Assembly: GCF_002897295.1 (NCBI RefSeq)
Contig: NZ_BEXF01000011.1
Span: forward strand, 1-64,000
Source: Brevibacillus reuszeri
GTDB taxonomy: Bacteria > Bacillota > Bacilli > Brevibacillales > Brevibacillaceae
Length of the DNA: 64,000 bases
Direction: 5' to 3'
Below, in pieces: positions 26,343-35,052 of the stretch; position 1 is the first letter of the stretch, and the number at the start of each line of letters is the position of its first letter. The notes beneath the pieces are model-generated. The model saw only the letters and a list, made by a program, of their open reading frames with translations. It had not been told where the DNA came from and did no database searches. The position numbers and the translations under genes are program-made.

Positions 26343-26792
26343 TTACCATCTATCTTCTTGAAAAGATTGTGCTCGAAATTCATGTAAACGCCTTTTCGTC
26401 GCTGGTGACAAATCATCAGGCAATTCGTCCCAAGCGAAAAATCGCATTTCCGCAACCTCTACAGGATCTCGCTTTGGCTCCTGCGAATCTGTCAGTGCAG
26501 CATGGAAAAGGGCAATGTGGTCCCTTTTGCCTTCTCTTTCGCTATAAAAAAGGTGGCACAGCGAGAGTACATCAACTGTAATTCCGCATTCCTCCCGTAG
26601 CTCGCGCCGAGCAGCTTCAAAAAACGATTCGCCCTTCTCCACCCCTCCACCTGGCAAATACCAGCCAACCGTATACGTGTGGCGAATCAACAGTACCCCT
26701 CTATGTTCATCAGTAACGATTACTCTCGTGCCCAAGGTGATGGGTCTGCGAATTTTCCAGTACCATTTCGTAAGCGAGTGGAACCATCCCAT
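26343..26792 (-). CDS. Nudix hydrolase
   Basis: A 149-aa protein with a complete Nudix box at residues 48-71 (GGGVEKGE, then RRELREECGI), which binds magnesium and hydrolyses nucleoside diphosphates linked to another moiety. The N-terminus has an amphipathic or membrane-proximal stretch (WFHSLTKWYWKIRRP). The YLPGGG context is that of MutT/ADP-ribose-type enzymes, but the substrate cannot be assigned. Single gene between NAD kinase and yugN. Confidence 0.88.
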   Translation of the reverse strand: MGWFHSLTKWYWKIRRPITLGTRVIVTDEHRGVLLIRHTYTVGWYLPGGGVEKGESFFEAARRELREECGITVDVLSLCHLFYSEREGKRDHIALFHAALTDSQEPKRDPVEVAEMRFFAWDELPDDLSPATKRRLHEFRAQSFQEDRW

Positions 26793-26921
26793 GCTTTCGA
26801 CTCTCCCCGAACCATTTTTTGGCTATGGGCTACCATTCTCCGTTTGAAATAGGTTTCCTGCTTTTTACATTAGAAAACCTGGCCGCGCCGAGTATATGGC
26901 GTAGCCGCGACCCTATTCAAT

Positions 26922-26952
26922 GACAAAAACGGGCCTATCACTTAGGCCCGTT
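26922..26952 (-). terminator. Terminator of the yugN-like gene
   Basis: On the minus strand AACGGGCCTA-N5-TAGGCCCGTT is followed by TTTGTCA. It begins 3 bp from the stop codon. Confidence 0.88.
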
Positions 26953-26954
26953 CT

Positions 26955-27350
26955 TCATGCAAGACGATTTTCCAATTCCTTTACGATCGCTTCTGCCTTG
27001 CGAATCCATCTCGGGTCAATCTCAGCATCCTTGTCTACTGGCTCCTGAAACTGATTCATCACACCTGAAACCATCGGCTCCATGTACCCGATATCTTCTT
27101 CGACGCCTGTTTGATAGACGTGGCGCAAAACAAACGGCTCGCCAATTTCCAGCCACGCATCTTCACTGTCCAGCTCTCCGGTCACAACATTCACAGGCAA
27201 ACGCAGAAAGACCATATTTCGGTCATCCAGTACTCGGTCAAAAAAACCATGCTCATAATCCCAGTTGGCCAGAGTGAAGTTTGGTAGTGCTTCTCGAAGG
27301 TAACCGAATGTCCCTTTTGTACCCTGCAAGCTGCTTTTTATCGTTTTCAT
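26955..27350 (-). CDS. yugN: YugN-like family protein
   Basis: A 131-aa cytoplasmic protein of the Bacillus YugN family, recognised from the N-terminal LQGTKGTFGYLREALPNF region and a central beta-rich WDYEHGFFDRVLDD segment. Function is unknown; in several Bacilli yugN lies beside pgi (yugL), and here pgi lies only 2.6 kb further along, on the same strand. The start at 27350 is the only reasonable ATG. Confidence 0.83.
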   Translation of the reverse strand: MKTIKSSLQGTKGTFGYLREALPNFTLANWDYEHGFFDRVLDDRNMVFLRLPVNVVTGELDSEDAWLEIGEPFVLRHVYQTGVEEDIGYMEPMVSGVMNQFQEPVDKDAEIDPRWIRKAEAIVKELENRLA

Positions 27351-27488
27351 CGTCTATCCCTGCCTTTGTCTTTGAAACCATTCTTCTATTAATGTGTGAC
27401 AAAACGATTCGTTGTACTCCCCTAAAAAGAAAAAGACAACAAGCCTCTATGCCCAAGCTTGGCAAAAGACTTGTTGCTCGTTTTCATA

Positions 27489-28427
27489 TTAAAGCAAGGC
27501 GATGGTAAGCAGGGTAAACAATGCAAGCGGGATGATTTTGCGACCGCCGCAGCGACGTCGACGTCTTTTCGGAACGACAACGGGCGGCAATGGTTGCGGC
27601 GATATACCCATTGGTGGGCAAGGTGGCGGCGGTGGTGGGAATGGTGGTGGAAACGGTGGTGGAAACGGTGGCGGGAATGGTGGTGGAAACGGCGATACCG
27701 GCGGAAACGGCGGGAATGGATTGAAGCCCATATATGGACTTACTTGTGGCGGAAATGGATTCATTCCACTATATGGACTCACCTGGCTGTAAGGATTCTC
27801 TCCATAAGGGCTGATCGGAACACAAGGATTGCTGCTACTGCTAAATGGACTTACTTGTGGCGATGGTCTTTTACCACTGCTAAACGGACTTACTTGTGGT
27901 GATGGCCTTTTGCCTCTACTGTACGGACTTACTTGTGGAAATGGGTTGTTGCTGCTGCTGTACGGGCTTACTTGTGGAAATGGGTTGTTGCTGCTGCTGT
28001 ACGGGCTTACTTGCGGAAATGGGTTGTTGCTGCTGCCATATGGGCTTACGTTTCCACCAGGATAAGGACTTATATCACCGTACGGATCGTAGCCTCCATA
28101 AGGGTAAGGATAGTAGACATCATACGGTGAAAAATAGGGATTTCCCCAGTCCTCATAGGTTTGATGACTTGCGACTTGCTCCACCTGATAGTAGTCGTCC
28201 TCATCATCTACTTCTTCTTCCGCATCTGGATCCTCTACTTCAACATATACATTTTGATCGTCATAATCGACAATGACACCTTCAATGACCTGCCCGTCGA
28301 TAGCTTCGATGCGCACTTTTTGCTCCACGTAATCTTTGCAAATGTTGTGCACATTTTCACGCATATCCTTTAGCAGACTGACGGTCTGTATGTCAGCCTG
28401 GTATAGGTTTTTTTCATCAGACTGCAT
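27489..28427 (-). CDS. Proline-rich tandem-repeat protein with acidic N-terminal domain
   Basis: A 312-aa protein in four parts. Residues 1-75 are a small charged domain with a beta pattern (KVRIEAIDGQVIEGVIVDYD) resembling an Sm/SH3-like barrel. Residues 75-120 are Tyr-rich. Residues about 125-235 are 13-residue repeats built on NNPFPQVSPYS and GKRPSPQVSPFS, followed by a Pro/Phe tract of FPPPFPPP units. A basic patch (KRRRRRCGGRK) and a hydrophobic end (LALFTLLTIALL) could anchor the protein. GGGGAGGAG precedes the ATG. No family recognised. Surface or spore-coat location is a guess from composition. Confidence 0.75.
   Translation of the reverse strand: MQSDEKNLYQADIQTVSLLKDMRENVHNICKDYVEQKVRIEAIDGQVIEGVIVDYDDQNVYVEVEDPDAEEEVDDEDDYYQVEQVASHQTYEDWGNPYFSPYDVYYPYPYGGYDPYGDISPYPGGNVSPYGSSNNPFPQVSPYSSSNNPFPQVSPYSSSNNPFPQVSPYSRGKRPSPQVSPFSSGKRPSPQVSPFSSSSNPCVPISPYGENPYSQVSPYSGMNPFPPQVSPYMGFNPFPPFPPVSPFPPPFPPPFPPPFPPPFPPPPPPCPPMGISPQPLPPVVVPKRRRRRCGGRKIIPLALFTLLTIALL
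27828..28050 (-). repeat. 39-bp coding tandem repeats
   Basis: Five to six units of 39 bp, encoding 13 residues each. The three units nearest 27915-28040 are almost identical at the DNA level, and those toward 27830 have diverged. The near identity suggests recent duplication or gene conversion. Confidence 0.85.
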
Positions 28428-28564
28428 GGAAACTCCTCCCCTTCTGGTGTTTCTTTATTACCATATACAGGTGCCTATGGGGAGGTGTACCGTATTATAG
28501 GCTGGACTAGCCCAATTTCCACGCAGGATGCTCACTCAAAACCAGGATAAGCATGAACCAGGTG

Positions 28565-29671
28565 TTATTCACTGATAAAACGCGATGGCAAAAATGGCTC
28601 CAGATGCTCTGTGCCGCCCTGCTCCAAATAATCTGCCATCCACTTTGCCGTGATTGGTGATAGCAAAATGCCGTTACGGAAATGCCCTCCTGCGATAGAG
28701 AGCCCAGTCCAGCCGGGGATCGGACCAAGTAGCGGCTTACCGTCGGCAGTCGCCGGGCGAAGACCTCCCCAAGCCTCTAGGAACGCAGCTGTGTGCAATG
28801 CTGGAACGTACGGCATGACGCCATTTAAAACGCTAGCCAAGCCGGCCATTGTTACTTCGCGCTGAAAGCCACTTTCGTCCTCTGTGGCACCTATCACGAT
28901 TTTTCCATCCTTTTTAGGCGTGATGTAGCCTGACGTCCCAAAAATGACTGTCCGAAGCGGTATCCCCACGGAGGAGACGGCTGCTATCTGTCCGCGAACT
29001 GGCCGTACAGGCACAGAAACATTCAGCATCTCCAGCATGATCCCTGCCCATGCACCGGAAGTAATCACGGTTTGCCCTGCGCGAAGCGGTCCCATGGAGC
29101 TTTCTACTCCGATGACCCTTCCTGCTTTGACGGCAATTCCACTCACTACGCATCCTGAGAGCAGCTTCACGCCTTGCAGTCGGCACGCTGTCACCAACGC
29201 CCGGAGCAGCAAGCGATTGTTGATGTGCCCTTCTCTTGGCGAATAGATGGCAGCCAGAGCCTTGTCGGTCAACATCGGCTCAACCTCGGTCAGCTCTTTT
29301 CCCGTGAGCCAGTGAACAGCGTATCCTTTTTCCTTTTGCCAACGATATTTGGCTTGCAGCTGTTCTTGTTCGTCATCATCCAATGCGACTGTTAGCAGTC
29401 CCTCCAGACTTAACTGCACATCTCCTGCGGTGAATTCCTCCAGTGTTTGCGCCCATTGTGGATACAGTCGCAGGGAAGCTACCCCCATATCGAGCATCGG
29501 TCCCGGTGCCGTAAATTCTTTCAAAGGAGCCAGCATCCCAGCCGCTGCAGAAGACGCCTGCCCACCCCACTCGCCTTGCTCAACTAGCGTAACCGACATG
29601 CCGCGGCGCGACAGCTCATACGCCAAACTCAGACCAATGATACCTCCACCCACTACCAGACAATCACTCAT
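28565..29671 (-). CDS. thiO: Glycine oxidase ThiO
   Basis: A 368-aa FAD oxidase that converts glycine to iminoglycine for the thiazole ring of thiamine. The dinucleotide-binding motif VVGGGIIGLSLAYELSRRG is at residues 6-24, and the C-terminal GLRPATADGKPLLGPIP and AGGHFRNGILLSP segments are typical of ThiO. AGGAGAG precedes the ATG. A TPP riboswitch with terminator lies upstream. Unlike the B. subtilis tenA-tenI-thiO-thiSGFD operon, no other thiamine gene follows; the next gene downstream encodes the repeat protein. Confidence 0.94.
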   Translation of the reverse strand: MSDCLVVGGGIIGLSLAYELSRRGMSVTLVEQGEWGGQASSAAAGMLAPLKEFTAPGPMLDMGVASLRLYPQWAQTLEEFTAGDVQLSLEGLLTVALDDDEQEQLQAKYRWQKEKGYAVHWLTGKELTEVEPMLTDKALAAIYSPREGHINNRLLLRALVTACRLQGVKLLSGCVVSGIAVKAGRVIGVESSMGPLRAGQTVITSGAWAGIMLEMLNVSVPVRPVRGQIAAVSSVGIPLRTVIFGTSGYITPKKDGKIVIGATEDESGFQREVTMAGLASVLNGVMPYVPALHTAAFLEAWGGLRPATADGKPLLGPIPGWTGLSIAGGHFRNGILLSPITAKWMADYLEQGGTEHLEPFLPSRFISE

Positions 29672-29712
29672 GCTTCTCTCTCCTCACTGTGTTCGTCCGG
29701 GTCATACCAAAG

Positions 29713-29752
29713 GCAAAAAGCCCACCATCTCCTATGCAGGAAAAGGTGGGCT
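29713..29752 (-). terminator. Riboswitch-controlled attenuator of thiO
   Basis: On the minus strand AGCCCACC (29752-29745) pairs with GGTGGGCT (29726-29719), followed by TTTTGCC. It lies between the TPP aptamer and the thiO ribosome site and is therefore the likely expression platform. Confidence 0.85.
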
Positions 29753-29789
29753 CATACGCATATAACCAATCAAGGCGCAGTTTTTGCCG

Positions 29790-29891
29790 GCAACCATATC
29801 CCTGCGCCGGCATGATCCGGATCAGGTGCAATGGGTCGATGGTCTGTCGCTTCCATCCTCTCAGCCCTGCATGAAGGACTCCCCGAGTTGC
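29790..29891 (-). ncRNA. TPP riboswitch (THI box)
   Basis: The minus strand shows the TPP aptamer core: CTCGGGGAGTCC, GGCTGAGAGGATGG, ACCCATTGCACCTGATC and CGGATCATGCCGGCGCAGGG. GCAAC (29891-29887) closes with GTTGC (29794-29790) as P1. It binds thiamine pyrophosphate and should terminate thiO transcription when TPP is abundant. A second possible helix, GGCGCAG (29808-29802) with CTGCGCC (29780-29774), would compete with the 3' part of the aptamer. Confidence 0.95.
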
Positions 29892-29974
29892 TACTTCGTC
29901 TATGTTGTTTACGTTTCCTTTTTCATTGACCAGTATAGTCCTGTTGGCAACCATCTGACAAGTCTAACAATAGC

Positions 29975-31564
29975 TTAGTCCTCATCTTTTACATCATAGC
30001 TTTCGGGAATCGTCTCATGCCTGGCTGCTTCCTCGTACTCCCGCAGCTTACGCATTTCCTCCAGATGGTGCTTGAACTGATCCTTGTTGATCAAATATTC
30101 ATTGCCATCGTGAACGGCGCGAATCCGTCCTTGGCTAATTCTTTCCAAAATGAAGGTTTCCGGGAGCTCCAGATAGGCTGCTGTCTCCGCAACGGTCAAA
30201 TACGTCTTATTCTCTTGCAATCTAGCCTCCAGTTCCGCTTTCTGCACTTCGTAGCCAGGTTTGCCCAGAAGTGCAAACATGTTGGCTTTGTACGCCTCTA
30301 CTCCTGGCTGATCAAACGGGTTTACGCCTAACAAATAGCCGCTTATCCCGCACGCCTTTTCAAAAAAGTAGATCAGGCCCCCCACATGATAAGCCGTGGC
30401 TTCCGGAATCTCTATGAGCAGATTAGGGACTCCGCCAGCTACGTGGGCAAGCACTGTTCCTTCGAAAGCTTTTTTATTCACAAACCCCATGCGCTTGCCT
30501 GTAAGGAAATTCAGACCGTCTACATCGTCCGGGTCCTCCTGTACAGTCATATCGATGGCAGGTTTAGTTACAGAAACCGTAGTTTCAAACAAATGCCGCA
30601 TACCGTCCTGTATGTATTGTCCCAAAGAATGCAAATCCGCCGAAAACTCTGCAGAGGCTGGAAAAATGCCTTTTCCGTCCTTGCCCTCCGACTCACCGAA
30701 TAGCTGCTTCCACCATTCGGCAAAAAAGCGAAATTGCGGTTCATAGCTGACCAACAGCTCTACCATCTTGCCTTTTCGATACAGCGCATTGCGTATCGCC
30801 GCATATTGGTAGCACGGATTTTCATGCAGATCCATGACCATGTACTGCTCTCTGGCATCTGCCGCTCCCTGCATCAGGGCATCCATATTCGCACCACTCA
30901 CCGCGATTGGCAAAAGCCCCACAGCGGTCAGGACTGAATAGCGTCCGCCGATATCATCGGGAATGACGAACGTTTCATAGCCCTCTTCGTCAGCCAGCTT
31001 TTTCAAGGCTCCACGCGCCTTGTCTGTCGTGATGTAAATTCGTTTTTTGGCTTTCTCTCGCCCGTACTTTTTTTCTAGCCAGTTGCGAAAAAGCCGGAAT
31101 GCAATTGCAGGCTCTGTCGTTGTCCCTGATTTCGAGATGACGTTGATCGACGCGTCTTTTCCTTCCAGCACGTCCATCAGATGCGAAATGTAGACGGGAC
31201 TGATATTGTTGCCTACAAAATAAATCTCTGGGGAGCGCCGCTTGGACTTCGGCAGCAAATTGTAGAAGCTGTGGCCCAAGATGTCAAGCACAGCCTTTGC
31301 CCCTAAATAAGAGCCTCCAATTCCAATGACCAGTAGCACATCGGAGTCTGCGGAAATACGTGCCGCTGCCTGTCGGATTCGTTCGTACTCAGCACGGTCG
31401 TACTGCTCGGGCCAATCTACCCACCCGAGATAATCTCTGCCTGGTCCCGTTCTTTTGTGCAGCATTTCATGCGCCTGACTAATCGCCGGAGCAAGCTGCT
31501 CCCATTCATGAGGTTTGACAAAAGCACGAGCGTTGGAGTAATCAAAACGAATCGCTTGGTTCAT
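29975..31564 (-). CDS. pgi: Glucose-6-phosphate isomerase with C-terminal excisionase-type HTH domain
   Basis: A 529-aa protein. Residues 1-448 are an ordinary Bacillus-type phosphoglucose isomerase: two SIS folds, [23 protein letters not shown], signature [16 protein letters not shown], and the active-site glutamate and lysine regions. Bacillus Pgi ends at about 450 residues. Here roughly 80 more follow: [19 protein letters not shown] then [19 protein letters not shown], the pattern of excisionase/MerR-like DNA-binding domains, and an acidic tail. The ATG at 31564 has GGAGGGGAG upstream. No frameshift or second ribosome site at the junction was noticed. Function of the extra domain is unknown. 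Confidence 0.93.
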   Translation of the reverse strand: MNQAIRFDYSNARAFVKPHEWEQLAPAISQAHEMLHKRTGPGRDYLGWVDWPEQYDRAEYERIRQAAARISADSDVLLVIGIGGSYLGAKAVLDILGHSFYNLLPKSKRRSPEIYFVGNNISPVYISHLMDVLEGKDASINVISKSGTTTEPAIAFRLFRNWLEKKYGREKAKKRIYITTDKARGALKKLADEEGYETFVIPDDIGGRYSVLTAVGLLPIAVSGANMDALMQGAADAREQYMVMDLHENPCYQYAAIRNALYRKGKMVELLVSYEPQFRFFAEWWKQLFGESEGKDGKGIFPASAEFSADLHSLGQYIQDGMRHLFETTVSVTKPAIDMTVQEDPDDVDGLNFLTGKRMGFVNKKAFEGTVLAHVAGGVPNLLIEIPEATAYHVGGLIYFFEKACGISGYLLGVNPFDQPGVEAYKANMFALLGKPGYEVQKAELEARLQENKTYLTVAETAAYLELPETFILERISQGRIRAVHDGNEYLINKDQFKHHLEEMRKLREYEEAARHETIPESYDVKDED

Positions 31565-31617
31565 AGCTCCCCTCCAAAGGAACGTCATCTATTCCTTATC
31601 TTATCACGGGATTTACC

Positions 31618-31633
31618 CGTAAAGTACTTTACG
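31618..31633. promoter_or_regulatory. Perfect 16-bp palindrome upstream of pgi
   Basis: CGTAAAGTACTTTACG is fully palindromic and lies 54 bp upstream of the pgi ATG. On the minus strand it overlaps a possible -35 TTGACG. It looks like a repressor operator; the binding protein is unknown. Confidence 0.5.
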
Positions 31634-31680
31634 TCAAAACCTATCAAAAAGCGATGAAATCATAAATATTTCGCCACAGC

Positions 31681-31709
31681 TGTAACCCTTTTCCAATCAT
31701 TTCGTATAA
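31681..31709 (+). promoter_or_regulatory. ECF (sigma-W-like) promoter of the macAB-like operon
   Basis: TGTAAC (31681-31686), a 16-bp T-rich spacer and CGTATAA (31703-31709) fit the sigma-W pattern TGAAAC-N16-CGTATA with one -35 mismatch. B. subtilis yknWXYZ is in the sigma-W regulon, which supports the call. Confidence 0.72.
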
Positions 31710-31782
31710 CCTTTCGAGCAACGAAATGTTTTGGCATTACGCTTTATTTCATCACTTTAAGAAAAACAAGGGGAAATCAATC

Positions 31783-33057
31783 ATGAAAAAACGCTGGTGG
31801 ATCATTGGTTCCGTAGTTGTCCTCCTGGGCGTCGGTTATGTCGGACTAGGCATGACAGGATCACAACAAGCCATGGGTATGCCCGTAAACATCGGAACTA
31901 CAACAAAGTCGACTCTGGAAAGCAAGATTCTCACTTCTGGGGTCGTTATTGTTGAGGACAAGCAAAAGCAGTACGCGAATGTAGCCGGAACCTTGCGAGA
32001 GTTTGTCGTAAAGGAAGGAGACAAAGTCAAAAAGGGACAGGTCATCGCGAAAATTGATACATCTGACGTCGATAGCAAAATTCTCGATATCGAAGCTCAA
32101 ATGGAGCTGGCGAGAGCCAATCTGGCAAAAGCTCAGGTAGGTAATGAGCCAGAGGAAGTGGCGCAGGAGAACGAGCGTGTCTTGCAAGCGCAGCGCGAGT
32201 ACGATACAGCTAAAAAAGAATACGACCGGATGCATCAGCTGTTTACATCAGGTGCCTCTACGCAGCAGGAGCTGGATAAAGCCAAATCTCAGGTAGACTC
32301 TACTCTTTCTACCCTGAATGTAGCCAAGCAGCAGCTCTCCCTCAAGAAAAAAGGTCCTCGCAAAGAAGAAATCGCTTCTCAGCAAGCACAAATCAATAAG
32401 CTGCAAGTGGAACGTGGTCAGTTGGAAAAGGATCGCGTCCAAAGCGTTCTCGTTGCTCCAGCAGATGGAACCATCATCGGGGTTGCAGCCGACAACGGAC
32501 AATACGTGAACAAGGGAACAGAAATTTTAACACTCGCAAATCTCGACAACCTGTTGATTCAGGCAGATATTAATGAATCAGATGTAAACAAAATGAAGGC
32601 GGGACAAACTGCAGTCATCGAAGGCACGACATTAGGAAAACAAAAGCTGAATGCCAAAGTCACGCGGATTGCACCAACGGCAACCACCACACAAAGCAGC
32701 TCGGGCCAAGGTGAAAAAACCCGTGTCAAAGTGACGTTAACGCCTGAAGGTGATTTGTCTGCCCTCAAGCCTGGCTTCCATGTCGACATCAACATTTCCG
32801 TAGAAAAAATTGATGATGCGCTGCAAGTACCAATTGAAGCCGTACAACAAGATGCTGACGGCAGCACGTTTGTCTGGGTCGCAGCTGATGGCGTAGCGAA
32901 AAAGCAAAAAATCGAAACGGGTACAGAAAACGAGCTGTTCTCTCATGTTAAATCTGGTTTAAATGGTGATGAACAAATTATTTTGAGCCCTGTTGATTCC
33001 TTGTCTGATGGAACACCAATCATGCCGATGCCGGGCGGAGCAGGAATGGGTATGTAG
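31783..33057 (+). CDS. yknX: Periplasmic-adaptor-type (HlyD/MacA) efflux subunit, YknX-like
   Basis: A 424-aa membrane-fusion protein: one N-terminal TM anchor (residues 5-25), a split lipoyl/barrel domain, and a long coiled-coil hairpin (about residues 110-230). The end is Gly/Met-rich. In Gram-positive bacteria such adaptors work with a MacB-like ABC exporter without an outer-membrane partner. AAGGGGAAATC precedes the ATG. First gene of an operon with the ATPase and permease genes. In B. subtilis YknXYZ protects against the SDP toxin. Confidence 0.88.
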   Translation: MKKRWWIIGSVVVLLGVGYVGLGMTGSQQAMGMPVNIGTTTKSTLESKILTSGVVIVEDKQKQYANVAGTLREFVVKEGDKVKKGQVIAKIDTSDVDSKILDIEAQMELARANLAKAQVGNEPEEVAQENERVLQAQREYDTAKKEYDRMHQLFTSGASTQQELDKAKSQVDSTLSTLNVAKQQLSLKKKGPRKEEIASQQAQINKLQVERGQLEKDRVQSVLVAPADGTIIGVAADNGQYVNKGTEILTLANLDNLLIQADINESDVNKMKAGQTAVIEGTTLGKQKLNAKVTRIAPTATTTQSSSGQGEKTRVKVTLTPEGDLSALKPGFHVDINISVEKIDDALQVPIEAVQQDADGSTFVWVAADGVAKKQKIETGTENELFSHVKSGLNGDEQIILSPVDSLSDGTPIMPMPGGAGMGM

Positions 33058-33089
33058 CCCACTTAAGCAGGAAAGGAGGTCAGCCGACA

Positions 33090-33809
33090 ATGCTTCACGT
33101 AGAAGGCTTGACGAAATCATATAAAACGGGCGACTCTACACTTCCGATCTTAAAAGGCGTCTCTCTCCTGGTGGAACAGGGCGAATTCGTAGCTATCATG
33201 GGACCATCGGGATCAGGGAAATCGACATTTATGAATATGCTAGGTTGTCTGGATCGTCCGGATACAGGGACGTACATGCTGGATGGAATTGAAGTAAGCA
33301 GTCTGAAGGACCAACAGCTTGCACATGTTCGCAATCAAAAAATCGGCTTTGTCTTTCAATCCTTTAACCTTTTGGCTCGCTCTACCTCTCTGCACAATGT
33401 AGAGCTGCCGATGATGTACGCCAATGTCAGCCGCTCGGAACGCAGGAAGCGTGCGACCGAGGCACTGAAACGAGTAGGGCTTGCTGAGCGCATGCACCAC
33501 AAGCCGACACAGCTCTCTGGTGGGCAAAAGCAACGGGTAGCAATTGCCCGTGCACTCGTGAACCGCCCCGCCATTTTGCTGGCTGACGAACCAACAGGAA
33601 ATCTCGACAGCCGCTCTGGTATCGAAATCATGGCCATGTTTCAGGAGCTCCATGCACAGGGTGTCACGATCATTCTGGTTACGCACGAGCTGGACATCGC
33701 CCAGCATGCCGAGCGTATCGTCACTTTTAAGGACGGAGTGATTATTCGGGATGAACGGGTCACTGAGCGACTCTTTGCTACCCCGTCAGACGAGGTGATC
33801 GTCACATGA
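33090..33809 (+). CDS. yknY: ABC transporter ATP-binding protein, MacB/YknY-like
   Basis: A 239-aa ATPase with Walker [10 protein letters not shown] (residues 38-46), a Q-loop, the signature LSGGQKQR, Walker [13 protein letters not shown] and the switch histidine in VTHE. It belongs to the LolD/MacB group that powers mechanotransmission rather than passage through the membrane. AAAGGAGG lies upstream of the ATG. Its 3' end overlaps the permease start by 4 bp (ATGA), so the two are tightly coupled. Confidence 0.94.
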   Translation: MLHVEGLTKSYKTGDSTLPILKGVSLLVEQGEFVAIMGPSGSGKSTFMNMLGCLDRPDTGTYMLDGIEVSSLKDQQLAHVRNQKIGFVFQSFNLLARSTSLHNVELPMMYANVSRSERRKRATEALKRVGLAERMHHKPTQLSGGQKQRVAIARALVNRPAILLADEPTGNLDSRSGIEIMAMFQELHAQGVTIILVTHELDIAQHAERIVTFKDGVIIRDERVTERLFATPSDEVIVT

Positions 33810-34996
33810 ATTTTTTGGAGAGCTTCACGACCGCAGTAGAAGGAATTTGGGCGAACAAAATGCGCTCCAGTCTGACGATGCTCGGGATTATTATCGGAAT
33901 TACCTCTGTCATTACGGTGACAACTCTTGGCGAGGGTGGACAAAATGCCATCAATCAGGAAATGGAGAAATTTGGGCAAAACACCTTCAATGTCTACATT
34001 AACTGGGAAACCAAAGAAACGATGTCTAACGATGATTTGACGGTAGAGGATGCGGAGGTACTCAGCAAGATCAGTCCCGCAATCGAATACATCGTTCCTT
34101 ACAACTCCGCGACCATCGAAATGAAGGGTCCAAAGAAGGAAGAACGGGTTAACCTCACTGCTACCACCTCTGATTACTTTGCCATGCAAAAGACAATGAA
34201 GGTAGCAAAAGGTCGTCTTTTCAACAGTACAGACGACAAAGAGCAGCGGGCTGTAGTCGTGCTGGAGGAAGCACTGGGGGAAAAGCTGTTCGGACAAATG
34301 AACCCGATTGGTCAGCGCGTGCGTTGGGGAAACAACTCGCTCGTTGTTATCGGGACATATACTGAGGAGAAATTCAAGTTCGACATGGGTGCGCAAACCT
34401 TTGGTGCCTTTGTCCCGATTCGCTTCCACCAAACCTTGCAGGAAGAGCCCTCCGTCCAAATGTTTATGGGAAAAGCGATCGATAAAGCATCTGTGACTCC
34501 TGCCATGCAACAGGTGAAGCAATATTTGAGCCGCAAGCATCAAAAGAAAGATCATTACATGGCTCGCAGCATGCAGGAATCAGTCGACCAGTTCAATCAA
34601 CTGACTGGCACACTGACTCTGATCTTTAGCGTCATTGCCGGTATCTCGCTGGTGGTTGGTGGCGTCGGGGTTATGAACATCATGCTCGTTTCTGTCACCG
34701 AGCGTACGCGAGAGATCGGTATTCGCAAAGCGCTGGGTGCCAGACGCCGCGATATATTGGTCCAGTTCCTGATTGAGTCGGTAATCGTCTGCCTGATCGG
34801 TGGTCTGATCGGCGTCTTGTTCGGACTTGGCATCGCTGCCCTGATATCCCACTTTGCCAATTTGCCCCCGACCCTATCCTGGAACAGCGTATTCATCGCT
34901 TTCGGTTTTTCCAGCGCTATCGGTATCTTCTTCGGCCTGTACCCGGCGAACAAAGCTGCCAAGCTGGACCCGATCGAAGCATTGCGTTACGAATAA
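33806..34996 (+). CDS. yknZ: ABC transporter permease, MacB/YknZ-like
   Basis: A 396-aa permease of the FtsX/MacB family: TM1 at about residues 20-45, a large extracytoplasmic MacB_PCD domain (about 50-245), then three TM helices around ISLVVGGVGVMNIMLVSVTE and the conserved cytoplasmic loop RTREIGIRKALGARR. It forms a dimer with the ATPase and works with the adaptor encoded two genes upstream, exporting peptides or toxins. No yknW-like Yip1 protein is encoded here, unlike in B. subtilis. Confidence 0.92.
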   Translation: MNFLESFTTAVEGIWANKMRSSLTMLGIIIGITSVITVTTLGEGGQNAINQEMEKFGQNTFNVYINWETKETMSNDDLTVEDAEVLSKISPAIEYIVPYNSATIEMKGPKKEERVNLTATTSDYFAMQKTMKVAKGRLFNSTDDKEQRAVVVLEEALGEKLFGQMNPIGQRVRWGNNSLVVIGTYTEEKFKFDMGAQTFGAFVPIRFHQTLQEEPSVQMFMGKAIDKASVTPAMQQVKQYLSRKHQKKDHYMARSMQESVDQFNQLTGTLTLIFSVIAGISLVVGGVGVMNIMLVSVTERTREIGIRKALGARRRDILVQFLIESVIVCLIGGLIGVLFGLGIAALISHFANLPPTLSWNSVFIAFGFSSAIGIFFGLYPANKAAKLDPIEALRYE

Positions 34997-35009
34997 ATGA
35001 GGTAACAAA

Positions 35010-35052
35010 AAACATGCACCTGGCGTTGCTTGCGCTTTCGGTGCATGTTTTA
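35010..35052 (+). terminator. Terminator of the yknXYZ operon
   Basis: AACATGCACC (35011-35020) pairs with GGTGCATGTT (35040-35049), followed by a short T run. It overlaps the end of the opposing small gene, so it may act on both strands. Confidence 0.7.

Noticed and set aside
26793..26921. GC-rich GGCCGCGCC...GGCG...GCCGCG segment as an RNA element
   Set aside because: Pairings are short and inconsistent, and nothing distinguishes it from ordinary spacer between the yugN terminator and the Nudix gene.
27828..28050. Regularly spaced 39-bp repeats that might suggest a CRISPR array
   Set aside because: The repeats are in frame within a coding sequence, directly adjoining and without unique spacers.
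27459..28276. Several plus-strand ORFs across the repeat region, up to 147 codons, Trp/Gly/Leu-rich
   Set aside because: They are antisense shadows of the proline-rich repeat gene; the low-complexity DNA is open in many frames and none has a ribosome site.
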